Assembly: GCF_943846705.1 (NCBI RefSeq)
Contig: NZ_OX044366.1
Span: forward strand, 1,550,001 to 1,614,000
DNA: 64,000 nt
Source of the DNA: an uncultured Pseudomonas sp.
GTDB taxonomy: Bacteria; Pseudomonadota; Gammaproteobacteria; Pseudomonadales; Pseudomonadaceae
Direction: 5' to 3'
Part shown: piece after piece, positions 8,667 through 17,734 of the stretch
How positions within the stretch are numbered: the first letter of the stretch is position 1
How the letters are laid out: each line of letters begins with the position of its first letter
Program-made: the position numbers and the translations under genes
The notes under the pieces: model-generated
What the model saw: only the letters and a program-made list of their open reading frames with translations
Told to the model about the DNA's origin: nothing
The model's database searches: none

Positions 8667-10514
8667 CTAGGGCACCAGTTTTTCCAGCAGCGCCTTGTCA
8701 CGGACCGCGCCTTTGTCGGCGCTGGTGGCGAGCAGGGCGTAGGCCTTCAGTGCCGTGGTGACTTTGCGTGGGCGCTGCTCCACCGGCTTCCAGCCTTTCT
8801 TGTCCTGCTCGTGACGGCGATGGGAAATCTCTTCGTCGCTGACCAGCAGATTGATGGTGCGCTCGTGGATGTTGATCAGGATCTTGTCACCCTCGCGCAC
8901 CAGGCCGATGGCCCCGCCAGCGGCGGCTTCCGGCGACGCGTGGCCGATCGACAGCCCCGAAGTACCGCCCGAGAAGCGACCATCGGTGAGCAGGGCGCAT
9001 TCCTTACCCAGCCCCTTGGATTTCAGGTACGAGGTTGGGTAGAGCATTTCCTGCATGCCCGGGCCGCCTTTCGGGCCTTCGTAGCGGATGATCACGATGT
9101 CGCCGGCCTGTACTTCGTCGGCGAGGATGCCGCGTACGGCACTGTCCTGGCTCTCGAAGATTTTTGCACTGCCTTCGAAGATGTGGATCGACTCATCCAC
9201 GCCTGCGGTTTTCACCACGCAGCCGTCGAGAGCGATGTTGCCGTAGAGCACGGCCAGGCCGCCTTCTTGCGAGTACGCATGCTCGACGCTGCGGATGCAG
9301 CCGTTCTCGCGGTCGTCGTCGACCGTATCCCAGCGCGTGCTCTGGCTGAACGCCGTCTGCGTGGGGATGCCGGCGGGGCCGGCGCGGAAGAAGGTGTGCA
9401 CGGCTTCATCTGCGGTCTGGGTGATGTCCCACTTGGCGATGGCTTCGGCCATGGATGTGCTGTGCACGGTCGGCAGGTCGGTGTGCAGCAGGCCGCCACG
9501 GGCCAGCGAACCGAGGATGCTGAAGATGCCGCCGGCGCGGTGTACATCTTCCATGTGGTACTTCTGGATGTTCGGCGCGACTTTGCACAGTTGCGGCACG
9601 ATGCGCGACAGGCGGTCGATGTCGCGCAGGTCGAAGTCGATCTCGGCTTCCTGGGCCGCCGCCAGCAGGTGCAGGATGGTGTTGGTCGAACCGCCCATGG
9701 CGATGTCCAGACTCATGGCGTTTTCGAACGCCTTGAAGTTGGCGATATTGCGCGGCAATACCGACTCATCGTTACCCTGGTAGTAGCGCTTGCACAGCTC
9801 GACCACGGTGCGCCCGGCCTGCAGGAACAGCTGCTCGCGGTCGCTGTGAGTGGCCAGGGTCGAACCATTGCCCGGCAGGGCCAGCCCCAGGGCCTCCATC
9901 AGGCAGTTCATCGAGTTGGCGGTAAACATGCCGGAGCAGCTGCCGCAGGTCGGGCAGGCGCTGCGCTCGTATTCGGCGACCTTCTCATCGCTGGCGCTTT
10001 CGTCAGCGGCAATCACCATGGCGTCAACCAGGTCCAGGCCGTGGCTGGCCAGCTTGGTTTTGCCGGCTTCCATCGGCCCGCCGGAGACGAAAATTACCGG
10101 GATGTTCAGGCGCAAAGCGGCCATCAGCATACCGGGGGTAATCTTGTCGCAGTTACTGATGCAGACGATGGCGTCGGCGCAGTGGGCGTTAACCATGTAT
10201 TCGACGGAGTCGGCGATGATCTCGCGGCTCGGCAGCGAATAGAGCATGCCGTCGTGGCCCATGGCGATGCCGTCATCGACCGCGATGGTGTTGAATTCTT
10301 TGGCGACGCCACCGGCACGCTCGATTTCGCGGGCAACCAGTTGGCCCATGTCTTTCAGGTGCACGTGGCCGGGCACGAACTGGGTAAAGGAGTTGGCGAC
10401 GGCGATGATCGGCTTCTTGAAGTCTTCGTCCTTCATCCCGGTGGCGCGCCACAAGGCACGAGCGCCGGCCATGTTGCGGCCGTGGGTAGAGGTCTTTGAG
10501 CGGTAATCAGGCAT
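8667..10514 (-). CDS. ilvD: Dihydroxy-acid dehydratase
   Basis: A 615-residue iron-sulfur enzyme that dehydrates 2,3-dihydroxy-isovalerate and the 3-methylvalerate analogue in valine, leucine and isoleucine synthesis. The cluster-binding cysteines are visible in ISNCDKITPGM (about 119-129) and CPTCGSCSGMFTANSMNCL (187-205). The C-terminal DGRFSGGTSGLSIGH segment is characteristic. Full length for the IlvD family. Start ATG at 10514 has AGGA upstream. It is the only gene on its transcript here, ending in a strong terminator. Confidence 0.98.
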   Translation of the reverse strand: MPDYRSKTSTHGRNMAGARALWRATGMKDEDFKKPIIAVANSFTQFVPGHVHLKDMGQLVAREIERAGGVAKEFNTIAVDDGIAMGHDGMLYSLPSREIIADSVEYMVNAHCADAIVCISNCDKITPGMLMAALRLNIPVIFVSGGPMEAGKTKLASHGLDLVDAMVIAADESASDEKVAEYERSACPTCGSCSGMFTANSMNCLMEALGLALPGNGSTLATHSDREQLFLQAGRTVVELCKRYYQGNDESVLPRNIANFKAFENAMSLDIAMGGSTNTILHLLAAAQEAEIDFDLRDIDRLSRIVPQLCKVAPNIQKYHMEDVHRAGGIFSILGSLARGGLLHTDLPTVHSTSMAEAIAKWDITQTADEAVHTFFRAGPAGIPTQTAFSQSTRWDTVDDDRENGCIRSVEHAYSQEGGLAVLYGNIALDGCVVKTAGVDESIHIFEGSAKIFESQDSAVRGILADEVQAGDIVIIRYEGPKGGPGMQEMLYPTSYLKSKGLGKECALLTDGRFSGGTSGLSIGHASPEAAAGGAIGLVREGDKILINIHERTINLLVSDEEISHRRHEQDKKGWKPVEQRPRKVTTALKAYALLATSADKGAVRDKALLEKLVP

Positions 10515-10784
10515 GGCGATAAATCCTGCAAAGGCTAATCAGGTCACGCGTTCACAGACACTGGCGCTGTGCTGGCAACGGGCTGTTGGTGCGTATGTTG
10601 AGCCGGGTTCAGGCCCAAGGCAAACGCAAGTGAGCATTTGCAGGGCTGGGGCGCTGCTTGGCGCGGTGTGGGCGCTGGCGTGGCCGGGCTACAAGTCCGC
10701 CTAGGATGTGGCAGGAGAACGCCGATTCTAATCCCAGGCGGCCTGAGGCGAAAGCGCGGGCTGTGTATTCAACGTGCAGGGCGC

Positions 10785-11642
10785 TTATTCAATCTGCTCG
10801 ATACCGCGCATGCGGGTGGCGCGTCGGCGCAGCAGCTCGATGGTGATCAGCAGCACAATCGACATCAGAATCAGCAGGGTGGCGATGGCCAGAATGCTCG
10901 GGTTGATCTGCTCGCGCAGGCCCGAGAACATTTGCCGGGGGATGGTGCGTTGCTGTGGCCCGGCCATAAACAGGATCACCACCACCTCGTCGAACGAGGT
11001 GATAAAGGCGAACAGCGCACCGCTAATCACCCCTGGACGAATCAGCGGCATGATGATGTCGAAGAACACCCGCAGCGGCGTGGCCCCGAGATTGATCGCG
11101 GCGCGCGCCAGGCTGTAGTCAAAACCGGTGAGGGTGGCGGTGACGGTGATGATCACAAACGGCGTGCCAAGGGCGGCGTGGGCAATGATGACGCCGAGGT
11201 AGTTACCGGCCAGGCCGAGGTCGGAATAGAAGAAGAACATGCCGGCGGCGGTGATGATCAACGGCACGATCATCGGCGACAGCAGCAGCGCGGTAATCAG
11301 TCGGCGCATTGGCATGTCGTCACGGGCCAAGCCTACCGCCGCGCAGGTGCCCAGCACGGTGGCCAGCAGGGTGGCGAAGAAACCGATGAGAAAGCTGTTC
11401 TTGATTGCCAGCAGCCATTTGTCATCGCTGAAAATCGCGCTGTACCAGCGCAGCGAGTAAGCCTCGGGCTGCAGGGTGAGCATGCCTTCGGTAAAGCTGA
11501 AGAACGGTTCGACGTTGAACGACAGTGGAATGATCACCAGGATCGGCATGATCAAAAACAGCAGCACCAGCCAGGAACTGGTCTTCAACAACCAGCTACC
11601 CAAGTGATACCAAAAGCCGTAGTAGGCGGGAATCTTGGACAT
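10785..11642 (-). CDS. Polyamine-type ABC transporter permease (PotC-like)
   Basis: A 285-residue inner-membrane permease of the spermidine/putrescine ABC class with about six hydrophobic segments. The EAA-like cytoplasmic loop is visible as ARAAINLGATPLRVFFDIIMPLIRPG (quoted in part: NLGATPLRVFFDIIMPL). It is the last gene of a four-gene operon (ATPase, binding protein, two permeases), 6 bp after the first permease. It would form the translocation pore as a heterodimer with that permease. Substrate class is inferred from family resemblance to PotC and the neighbouring PotD-like protein. Confidence 0.9.
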   Translation of the reverse strand: MSKIPAYYGFWYHLGSWLLKTSSWLVLLFLIMPILVIIPLSFNVEPFFSFTEGMLTLQPEAYSLRWYSAIFSDDKWLLAIKNSFLIGFFATLLATVLGTCAAVGLARDDMPMRRLITALLLSPMIVPLIITAAGMFFFYSDLGLAGNYLGVIIAHAALGTPFVIITVTATLTGFDYSLARAAINLGATPLRVFFDIIMPLIRPGVISGALFAFITSFDEVVVILFMAGPQQRTIPRQMFSGLREQINPSILAIATLLILMSIVLLITIELLRRRATRMRGIEQIE

Positions 11643-11648
11643 ATCAGC

Positions 11649-12881
11649 TCATCCCAGTTTGATATTGCTGGCGCCGACAAAGCGGTCGTACAGCCAGTAC
11701 AGCAGCAGGATCAGCGCGAGTAGCAAGGAGCCCAGCGCGGCCGCCAGTTCCCAGTTGTTCGAGCGCTGCATGTGGAAGGCGATGATGTTGCTGATCATCT
11801 GCCCATCGGTGCCGCCGACCAGTGCCGGGGTGATGTAGTAGCCCACCGAGATGATGAACACCAGCAAAGCCCCCGCGCTCAGGCCCGGCAGGGTCATCGG
11901 GAAGTAGATGCGGGCGAAGGCCGGAATCGGTCGCGCACCCAGCGACAGTGCTGCGCGCAGGTAGCTGGGGTCGATGCCGCGCATCACGCTGTACAGCGGC
12001 AGAATCATAAACGGCAAGAGGATATGGGTCATCGCCACCACCGTGGCGAACGAGGTGTAGAGCATCTCGAAGGGTTGGTTGATCACGCCGATGCCGAGCA
12101 GGAAGGTGTTAATCACCCCATTGGTTTGTAGCAGCGCTATCCAGGCGGTGGTGCGTACCAGCAGCGAGGTCCAGAACGGCAACAGCACCAGCACCAGCAG
12201 CAGGTTGGCGCGGTTTTCCGGTAGGCGCGCCAGGTAATAGGCCAGCGGATAGCCGAGCAGGGCGCAGAACATGGTGATCACCAGCGCCATGCTCAGGGTC
12301 TTGCTGTACAGCTGCAGGTAAATCTGTGTGTCCTCGCGCACCTGGATGCCGTGCTCTTGATCGAGTTCGAGGTCGAGGGCCGTCAGGTAGTAGTCATAGG
12401 TGTAGGGTTTGCCTGCGCGCTGGATGGCGAACCAGATATCCGGCCTGCTCCATTTTCGATGCGATTTGAGCAGGATGTCGCCACCTTGCTGTGCCAGTTG
12501 CTGGCTATCCAAGCGTGAGACTTTACGAGCGGTGGATTTGACCACGCTGGACATGCCAGCTGAGGCACGGTTGATTTCTTCGGCTAATTTGCCGGATTCA
12601 CGCACTTTGGCCAGGCTGTGCAGCTCTTGGGCAAATACGTTCAGGGTTTGTTGGTCAGGAACCGTTTTGCCGTCCCAGCGTTGCAGCTCGCTCAGGGTCA
12701 GCGGAATCAGGGTGGCCACCGTGGGGTGGTGGACACTGCGCCAGAGCATGCTGGCAATCGGTGCAACAAAGCTCAGCAGGATAAAGATCAGCAACGGCAC
12801 GACAAATAGAAAGGCGGTGAGGCGCTTCTTATTGAGGGCGCTGGAGGCTTGGCTGGCTTCGGTGCGGGTGAGAGTGGACAA
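11649..12881 (-). CDS. Polyamine-type ABC transporter permease (PotB-like) with large insertion
   Basis: A 410-residue permease, about 100 residues longer than ordinary PotB (about 285). After the first membrane helix (about 24-48) there is a hydrophilic block (about 55-190), presumably periplasmic, before the remaining five helices. The EAA-like loop LRAALSLGARPIPAFARIYFP is present near residue 305. The start codon is TTG at 12881, supported by AAGGAG 8 nt upstream; no other start is better placed. It is separated from the upstream binding-protein gene by 61 bp containing a strong hairpin, so permease expression is probably lower than that of the binding protein. Confidence 0.88.
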   Translation of the reverse strand: MSTLTRTEASQASSALNKKRLTAFLFVVPLLIFILLSFVAPIASMLWRSVHHPTVATLIPLTLSELQRWDGKTVPDQQTLNVFAQELHSLAKVRESGKLAEEINRASAGMSSVVKSTARKVSRLDSQQLAQQGGDILLKSHRKWSRPDIWFAIQRAGKPYTYDYYLTALDLELDQEHGIQVREDTQIYLQLYSKTLSMALVITMFCALLGYPLAYYLARLPENRANLLLVLVLLPFWTSLLVRTTAWIALLQTNGVINTFLLGIGVINQPFEMLYTSFATVVAMTHILLPFMILPLYSVMRGIDPSYLRAALSLGARPIPAFARIYFPMTLPGLSAGALLVFIISVGYYITPALVGGTDGQMISNIIAFHMQRSNNWELAAALGSLLLALILLLYWLYDRFVGASNIKLG

Positions 12882-12905
12882 GCGTTAACTCCTTAACCTG
12901 AAAGC

Positions 12906-12935
12906 GACACCCCGCGCCAATCCGCGCGGGGTGTC
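12906..12935 (-). terminator. Intra-operon hairpin between binding protein and permease genes
   Basis: Twelve-bp GC-rich inverted repeat, arms GACACCCCGCGC (12906-12917) and GCGCGGGGTGTC (12924-12935), loop 6 nt. There is no T-run after it on the minus strand. It is more likely a partial terminator or mRNA-stabilising hairpin that raises binding-protein over permease levels than a full terminator. Confidence 0.65.
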
Positions 12936-12942
12936 CGAGGTA

Positions 12943-14016
12943 TTACTTCAGCAGCCACTCGTTGAACTTCTCACCAAGGGACTCACCGTAGTCAGCCCAG
13001 AAGTCCGAGCCGGCCTGCATACCTTTGTCCAAGTGCGCGGTAGGCAGGTGCGGAGCAGCGCTCTGATCAGCCAGCGGCATGGACGACTTGCGGGTCGGGC
13101 CATAGGCCACATCCGGCATGCCCGCTAGTGGCTTGGAGCCGGTGGCATAGGCAATGAACTTCAGCGCCAGGTCCTTCTTCTTCGAGCCTTTGACAATGGC
13201 CCAGGCGTCGAGGTCATAGACGTGGCCGTCCCAGACGATAACGAACGGCTTCTTCTCTTGGCGAATGGCGTCATAGAAGCGGCCGTTAGCGGATTGCACC
13301 AGCACGGCGCCGCCATCGTTGAGCAGCTGCGGAGCCTGCGACCACGAGTCGAACCAGACGATGTCCTGCTTGATGGTATCCAGCTTGGCAAAGGCGCGGG
13401 CCTGGCCTTCTGGGGTGGAGAGCATTTCGTAGACGTCGCCCGGGGCTACGCCATCAGCCAGCAAGGCCCATTCCATGTTGACCTGTGGGCGTTTGCGCAG
13501 GGCGCGCTTACCGGGGATTTTGCTGGTGTCGAAGAAATCGGTGATGCTCGCCGCCTTGGTACCGCCGATGGTCTTCTCGTTGTACGCGAAGACCACGGAC
13601 CAGACGATGTTGCCGACTGCGCACTCACTGGCCAGGGCTTCGGGGATAAAGTCCTGGTCGGCGGGGACGCCATCGATGCCGGCCGGCAGGATGTCGTGCG
13701 GGATGGTTTCCAGCAGCCCTTCGGAACAGGCGCGCTCAAGGTCAATCACCTCGAAGTCGACTACGTCCCACTGAATATTGCCAGACTCGACCTGGGCTTT
13801 GATCTCGGCCACGCCGCCGGTGTAGTCCTCGAACAGCACCTTGTTGCCGGTGTCCTTCTGGTACGGGTCAATCACGTGTTTTTGCTGGGCTGCGCCATAG
13901 GCACCGCCCCAGGAGACAACTGTCAGGGTTTCCTCGGCGCTGGCGGCGAAACTCGCCGTCCCCAGTGCTGCTGCGAGGGCGAAGGTGGAAAAGCGGGTGG
14001 TCAGTATTCTAGCCAT
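12943..14016 (-). CDS. Polyamine-type ABC transporter periplasmic binding protein (PotD-like)
   Basis: A 357-residue secreted binding protein. A signal peptide is visible (MARILTTRFSTFALAAALG, cleavage probably after ASA at about 25-27). The mature start ETLTVVSWGGAYGAAQ and later WDVVDFEV and VWSVVFAYNEK segments are typical of the extracellular solute-binding family 1 PotD/PotF group. It would capture a polyamine or related cation in the periplasm and deliver it to the adjacent permeases. It is second in the operon, 26 bp after the ATPase gene. The exact ligand (putrescine, spermidine, GABA-like or other) cannot be settled from sequence alone. Confidence 0.92.
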   Translation of the reverse strand: MARILTTRFSTFALAAALGTASFAASAEETLTVVSWGGAYGAAQQKHVIDPYQKDTGNKVLFEDYTGGVAEIKAQVESGNIQWDVVDFEVIDLERACSEGLLETIPHDILPAGIDGVPADQDFIPEALASECAVGNIVWSVVFAYNEKTIGGTKAASITDFFDTSKIPGKRALRKRPQVNMEWALLADGVAPGDVYEMLSTPEGQARAFAKLDTIKQDIVWFDSWSQAPQLLNDGGAVLVQSANGRFYDAIRQEKKPFVIVWDGHVYDLDAWAIVKGSKKKDLALKFIAYATGSKPLAGMPDVAYGPTRKSSMPLADQSAAPHLPTAHLDKGMQAGSDFWADYGESLGEKFNEWLLK

Positions 14017-14042
14017 TGCTAAGCTCCATTGCTTCTTATCGT

Positions 14043-15158
14043 TCAGGGTGTCGTGACGACGGGGCGATCCAGGGCCTGACTGTCTTGCGGCAGCCAGGCC
14101 AGGGCGACTTCTTCCTTGGCACTGAGTTGCGGGGCACTGCTGTCATTCATGTTCTTCACCACCAGCTCGGTGCCGTCAGCTGTCATGAAGTGATAGCGAA
14201 TGTATTCGCCAACGTAGTGGCGGGTGACGAATCGGGCCATGACCTGATTGCCGTTGCTGCCGAGGCGCTCGGTAAAGCTGAGTTTTTCCGGGCGAATCGA
14301 TACGGTGGTGGGTAGGCCGACTTCCGTGCAGTTGGCCTTTAGGGCGCTGACCACGCCGCCGGCTTCCAGGCGAACCTCAACGCTGTCCTGGTGGACGGCT
14401 TCGATCACGCCCTTGAGTTTGTTGCTCTCGCCAATAAAGCCGGCGACGAACAGGTTGGCCGGACGTTCATACAGCACATGCGGCGCGGCGCATTGCTGGA
14501 CGATGCCGCTTTCAAATACGGCAATCCGGTCGCTCATGGTCAGCGCTTCGGTCTGATCGTGAGTCACGTAGATCACGGTGAAGCCGAGCTGTTCGTGCAG
14601 GCGTTTGATCTCGAACTGCATCTGCTCGCGCAGCTTCTTGTCGAGGGCCCCGAGGGGTTCGTCCATCAGCACGATGTCCGGGGCGAAGATCAAGGCGCGG
14701 GCCAAGGCGACTCGCTGGCGTTGGCCGCCAGAGAGCTGGCCGGGGAAGCGGTTACCGAAGTCCAGTAATTCGACCAGCGACAGGTATTCATCGACCTTGG
14801 CGTTAATCACGTCCTTGGGCTGTTTGCGAATTTTCAGTGGGTAGGCCAGGTTCTCGCGCAGGGTCATGTGCGGGAACAGTGCGTACTGCTGGAACACCAT
14901 GCCGATATTGCGCTGGTACGGCGCAATGCTGGTGACCGAACGGCCGTTGATCAGGATCTCACCGCTGGTCACGTCTTCGAACCCGGCGAGCATCATCAGG
15001 CAGGTGGTTTTGCCTGAGCCCGAAGGGCCGAGCAGGGTGATGAATTCGCCCTTGGCCACGTCCAGATTGAAGTCTTTGACGACCAAATTCTTTTGGTCGT
15101 AAGTCTTTTTCACGTTGGTGAATTGCAGGAACGGTTTGTCCCCCGCTAGGTCAGCCAT
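14043..15158 (-). CDS. Polyamine-type ABC transporter ATP-binding protein (PotA-like)
   Basis: A 371-residue ATPase, first gene of the importer operon. Walker A is GPSGSGKTT (about 44-52), the ABC signature is LSGGQRQRVALARAL, and Walker B is IVLMDEPLGALD. A C-terminal TOBE-like regulatory domain includes SIRPEKLSF. I start it at ATG 15158 (MADLAGDKPF) with GGGGAGGGG just upstream; an in-frame TTG four codons earlier lies inside that ribosome-binding site. It would power import by the two downstream permeases. The 5' region contains a 12-bp perfect palindrome that may be an operator. Confidence 0.93.
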   Translation of the reverse strand: MADLAGDKPFLQFTNVKKTYDQKNLVVKDFNLDVAKGEFITLLGPSGSGKTTCLMMLAGFEDVTSGEILINGRSVTSIAPYQRNIGMVFQQYALFPHMTLRENLAYPLKIRKQPKDVINAKVDEYLSLVELLDFGNRFPGQLSGGQRQRVALARALIFAPDIVLMDEPLGALDKKLREQMQFEIKRLHEQLGFTVIYVTHDQTEALTMSDRIAVFESGIVQQCAAPHVLYERPANLFVAGFIGESNKLKGVIEAVHQDSVEVRLEAGGVVSALKANCTEVGLPTTVSIRPEKLSFTERLGSNGNQVMARFVTRHYVGEYIRYHFMTADGTELVVKNMNDSSAPQLSAKEEVALAWLPQDSQALDRPVVTTP

Positions 15159-15243
15159 ACCCCTCCCCAAATGTGCTCTTAACAGCTGCAGGCTTGTGGC
15201 CGTTGACTGAATGCTTGAATGCGTAGGCTCGTTTTATGGTGAG

Positions 15244-15255
15244 ACAAGCGCTTGT
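15244..15255. promoter_or_regulatory. 12-bp palindrome upstream of the ABC importer operon
   Basis: ACAAGCGCTTGT is a perfect inverted repeat 86 bp before the PotA-like start, within the 309-bp gap between rlmI and the ABC operon. Its position fits an operator for an unidentified regulator. No regulator gene is adjacent, so the assignment is tentative. Apart from this palindrome and the rlmI terminator hairpin I see nothing else in the gap. Confidence 0.35.
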
Positions 15256-15396
15256 TTGAATGATCAAGCTACGCAAGCTCTGTGCCAGTCTGTTGCGGCG
15301 CATTGCGGTCGCAGCCGTACTGGATTTGAGCCTAGCTCAGCGGCGTGTTTACGCCAGGCCGGTGTGGGGAGTGGTAACAGTGCGGGGCAGAAGGAA

Positions 15397-15425
15397 GCAC
15401 CTGCCGAGATGCTCTCGGCAGGTGC
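15397..15425 (-). terminator. Terminator hairpin downstream of rlmI
   Basis: Perfect 13-bp stem (GCACCTGCCGAGA / TCTCGGCAGGTGC) with a 3-nt loop, 42 bp past the rlmI stop. On the minus strand it is followed by TTCCTTC, a weak U-tract. Confidence 0.7.
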
Positions 15426-15467
15426 GCACGCTTAGCGTGATTGATATTTTGGTGCGTGCAGCGGGGT

Positions 15468-16664
15468 TTAGCTGTTGGGCAGCAGGCGCACGGTCAGGCT
15501 CTTGATGTAACGGGTTTCGGCAATCGCCGGATGCACAGGATGATCCGGGCCTTGGGCGCCGCGTTCGAGCAACTGAATATTGCGATCCAGGTGGCGCGCG
15601 CTGGTCAGCAGGATGTTTTGCAGGTCATCTTCCGGCAGGTGCATGGAGCAGCTGGCGCTGATCAGGATGCCGTCCTTGTTGAGCAGGCGCATGGCTTGCT
15701 CGTTGAGGCGGCGGTAGGCGCCTTCGCCGTTCTTCAGGTCTTTCTTGCGTTTGATAAAGGCGGGCGGGTCGGCAACGATGACGTCGAAGCGCTCTTCCGA
15801 AGCCTTGAGCTGTTTCAGTGCTTCGAACACATCGCCTTCAACGCAGGCGACCTTATCGGTCAGGCCGTTCAGCGCGGCGTTGCGCTCTACGCCGTCTAGC
15901 GCGAAGCCGGAGGCGTCCACGCACATCACGTCACTGGCACCAAAGGCTGCAGCCTGTACACCCCAGCCGCCGATGTAGCTGAACAGGTCGAGCACACGCT
16001 TGCCTTTAACGTAGGGGGCCAGGCGTGCGCGGTTCATGCGGTGGTCGTAGAACCAGCCGGTCTTCTGCCCTTCAATCACCGGGGCTTCGAACTTCACCCC
16101 GTTCTCTTCCAGGGCGACCCACTCCGGCACCACGCCGAATGGGGTCTCGACGTAACGCGCCAGGCCTTCGGCATCGCGCGCGGCAGAATCGTTCTTGAGC
16201 AGGATGCCGCTCGGCTTGCACACCTGAATCAGGGCGGCGAGGACGTCGTCTTTATGCCGCTCCATGGTCGCTGAAGCCAGTTGCACCACCAAAATGTCGA
16301 AGAAGCGGTCGACCACCAGGCCCGGCAGCAGGTCGGAGTCGCCGAATACCAGGCGGTAGCAGGGCTTGTCGAACAGACGCTCGCGCAATGACAGGGCGAC
16401 GTTGAGGCGGTGCACCAGCAAGGATTTGTCCAGCACATGCTTGACGTCACGTGACAGCAGGCGAGCGCAGATCAGGTTGTTCGGGCTCATCGCCACGACG
16501 CCCAGCGCTTTACCGCCGGCTGCTTCGAGGATGGCTTGGTCGCCGGCGGCAAAGCCGCTCAGCGGCGTGGCGGCGACGTCGATTTCGTTGCTGTAGATCC
16601 ACAGATGGCCGGCGCGCAGGCGTCGATCGGCGTTGGCTTTCAGGCGCAGGCTGGGCAGGGACAT
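15468..16664 (-). CDS. rlmI: 23S rRNA (cytosine-1962-C5)-methyltransferase
   Basis: A 398-residue RlmI-type enzyme. The N-terminal PUA domain begins LRLKANADRRLRAGHLWIYSNE (quoted in part). The SAM-binding Rossmann domain shows VLDLFSYIGGWGVQAAA (about 225-241) and the VADPPAFIKRKKDL motif. Near the end, SASCSMHL supplies the catalytic cysteine of 5-methylcytosine enzymes. It methylates C1962 in the large-subunit rRNA. Length matches E. coli RlmI (396). The gene is monocistronic and divergent from the HDOD gene. Confidence 0.93.
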   Translation of the reverse strand: MSLPSLRLKANADRRLRAGHLWIYSNEIDVAATPLSGFAAGDQAILEAAGGKALGVVAMSPNNLICARLLSRDVKHVLDKSLLVHRLNVALSLRERLFDKPCYRLVFGDSDLLPGLVVDRFFDILVVQLASATMERHKDDVLAALIQVCKPSGILLKNDSAARDAEGLARYVETPFGVVPEWVALEENGVKFEAPVIEGQKTGWFYDHRMNRARLAPYVKGKRVLDLFSYIGGWGVQAAAFGASDVMCVDASGFALDGVERNAALNGLTDKVACVEGDVFEALKQLKASEERFDVIVADPPAFIKRKKDLKNGEGAYRRLNEQAMRLLNKDGILISASCSMHLPEDDLQNILLTSARHLDRNIQLLERGAQGPDHPVHPAIAETRYIKSLTVRLLPNS

Positions 16665-16795
16665 GCTGGAGGACTCCGAAAAAAGAGCGAAATTATAGCG
16701 GGTTAAGTAACGTCGCGGCGGTTACAAAACACGTCTGTAGAAGTGGCGGGGTTTCGCTAAACTGCGCGCCATCTCTCATTTCGGCTTTCCCTGTC

Positions 16796-17662
16796 ATGTC
16801 TCAAGAGCTCACCGCCGACTATATCCGGCAAGTCCTGCAAGGCATCAGCGTGCCGCCGCAGCCGCAGATCATGGTGGATTTGCAGATGGAGCAGGTGATG
16901 CCCGATCCGGATCTGCGTGCCATCGCCAAGCTGATCGGACAGGACCCAGGGTTGTCTGGTGCGCTGCTGAAACTGGTGAACTCACCGTTTTTCGGCCTGA
17001 CCAACCGCATCGCTTCGATCCAGCAGGCGGTCAATCTGCTGGGCTGCAACACGGTGATCAATCTGATCAATGCGCAGTCGATTCGCGGCGAGCTGACGGA
17101 TGAGGCCATCGTCACCCTTAACCGCTTCTGGGACACCGCCCAGGATGTGGCCGTAACCTGCCTGAGCCTGGCCAAACGCATCGGCTACCACTCGCCGGAT
17201 GAGGCCTACGCCCTCGGCCTGTTTCACAATTGCGGCATTCCGCTGATGCTCAAGCGCTTCCCCAACTATATGACGGTGCTGGAAGAGGCTTATGCCAGCG
17301 CCACGGATGAACGCCGGGTGGTGGATACCGAAAACCGTCTGCTTAATACCAATCATGCGGTGGTGGGCTATTACACCGCCAAGTCGTGGAACCTGCCGCT
17401 GCACCTGTGTGAAGCGATTGCCAGCCATCACAACGCCTTGGCGATTTTTAGCGAAGACGCCAGCCGCGATGCGCAGCTGAAAACCTTGCTGGCAATCCTG
17501 AAGATGGCCGAGCACATCTGTGAAAGCCACCGGGTACTGGGTAATCAGCCAGACGACCATGAATGGCAGAGCATCGAACAGCTGGTGCTGGAGTATGTTG
17601 GCTTGTCCGAATATGACTTTGAAAACCTGCGCGAGAGTATTCGCGACTTGGGTGCGCGTTAG
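16796..17662 (+). CDS. HDOD domain-containing protein
   Basis: A 288-residue protein almost entirely made of an HDOD domain, a catalytically degenerate relative of HD phosphohydrolases used in bacterial signalling. Features are IPPQP-like start VPPQPQIMVDLQ, the LLKLVNSPFFG segment (about 57-67), IQQAVNLLGCNTV, and FHNCGIPLML. An HD pair for metal-dependent c-di-GMP hydrolysis is not evident. I start at ATG 16796 (MSQELTADYI); the frame stays open about 115 codons upstream but that overlaps the divergent rlmI gene. Cytoplasmic, likely a regulatory scaffold; partner unknown. Confidence 0.9.
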   Translation: MSQELTADYIRQVLQGISVPPQPQIMVDLQMEQVMPDPDLRAIAKLIGQDPGLSGALLKLVNSPFFGLTNRIASIQQAVNLLGCNTVINLINAQSIRGELTDEAIVTLNRFWDTAQDVAVTCLSLAKRIGYHSPDEAYALGLFHNCGIPLMLKRFPNYMTVLEEAYASATDERRVVDTENRLLNTNHAVVGYYTAKSWNLPLHLCEAIASHHNALAIFSEDASRDAQLKTLLAILKMAEHICESHRVLGNQPDDHEWQSIEQLVLEYVGLSEYDFENLRESIRDLGAR

Positions 17663-17734
17663 CTCGCCTCGTCGTTTTCGGGGCATTCCTGCTAAGGTAA
17701 ACGCCCGCTCGAATTGCTCAGCTGATGATTCGCT

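Noticed and set aside
8649..10499. 616-codon open frame on the plus strand opposite ilvD
   Set aside because: Exactly antisense to a complete, highly conserved ilvD. Composition (Gly, Val, His-rich low complexity) is that of a GC-rich shadow frame.
10638..11723. 361-codon plus-strand frame opposite the PotC-like permease
   Set aside because: His/Gln/Asp-rich shadow of a convincing permease.
16451..16795. 115-codon N-terminal extension of the HDOD protein
   Set aside because: Arg/Ser-rich shadow of the divergent rlmI start; the ATG at 16796 begins the conserved domain.
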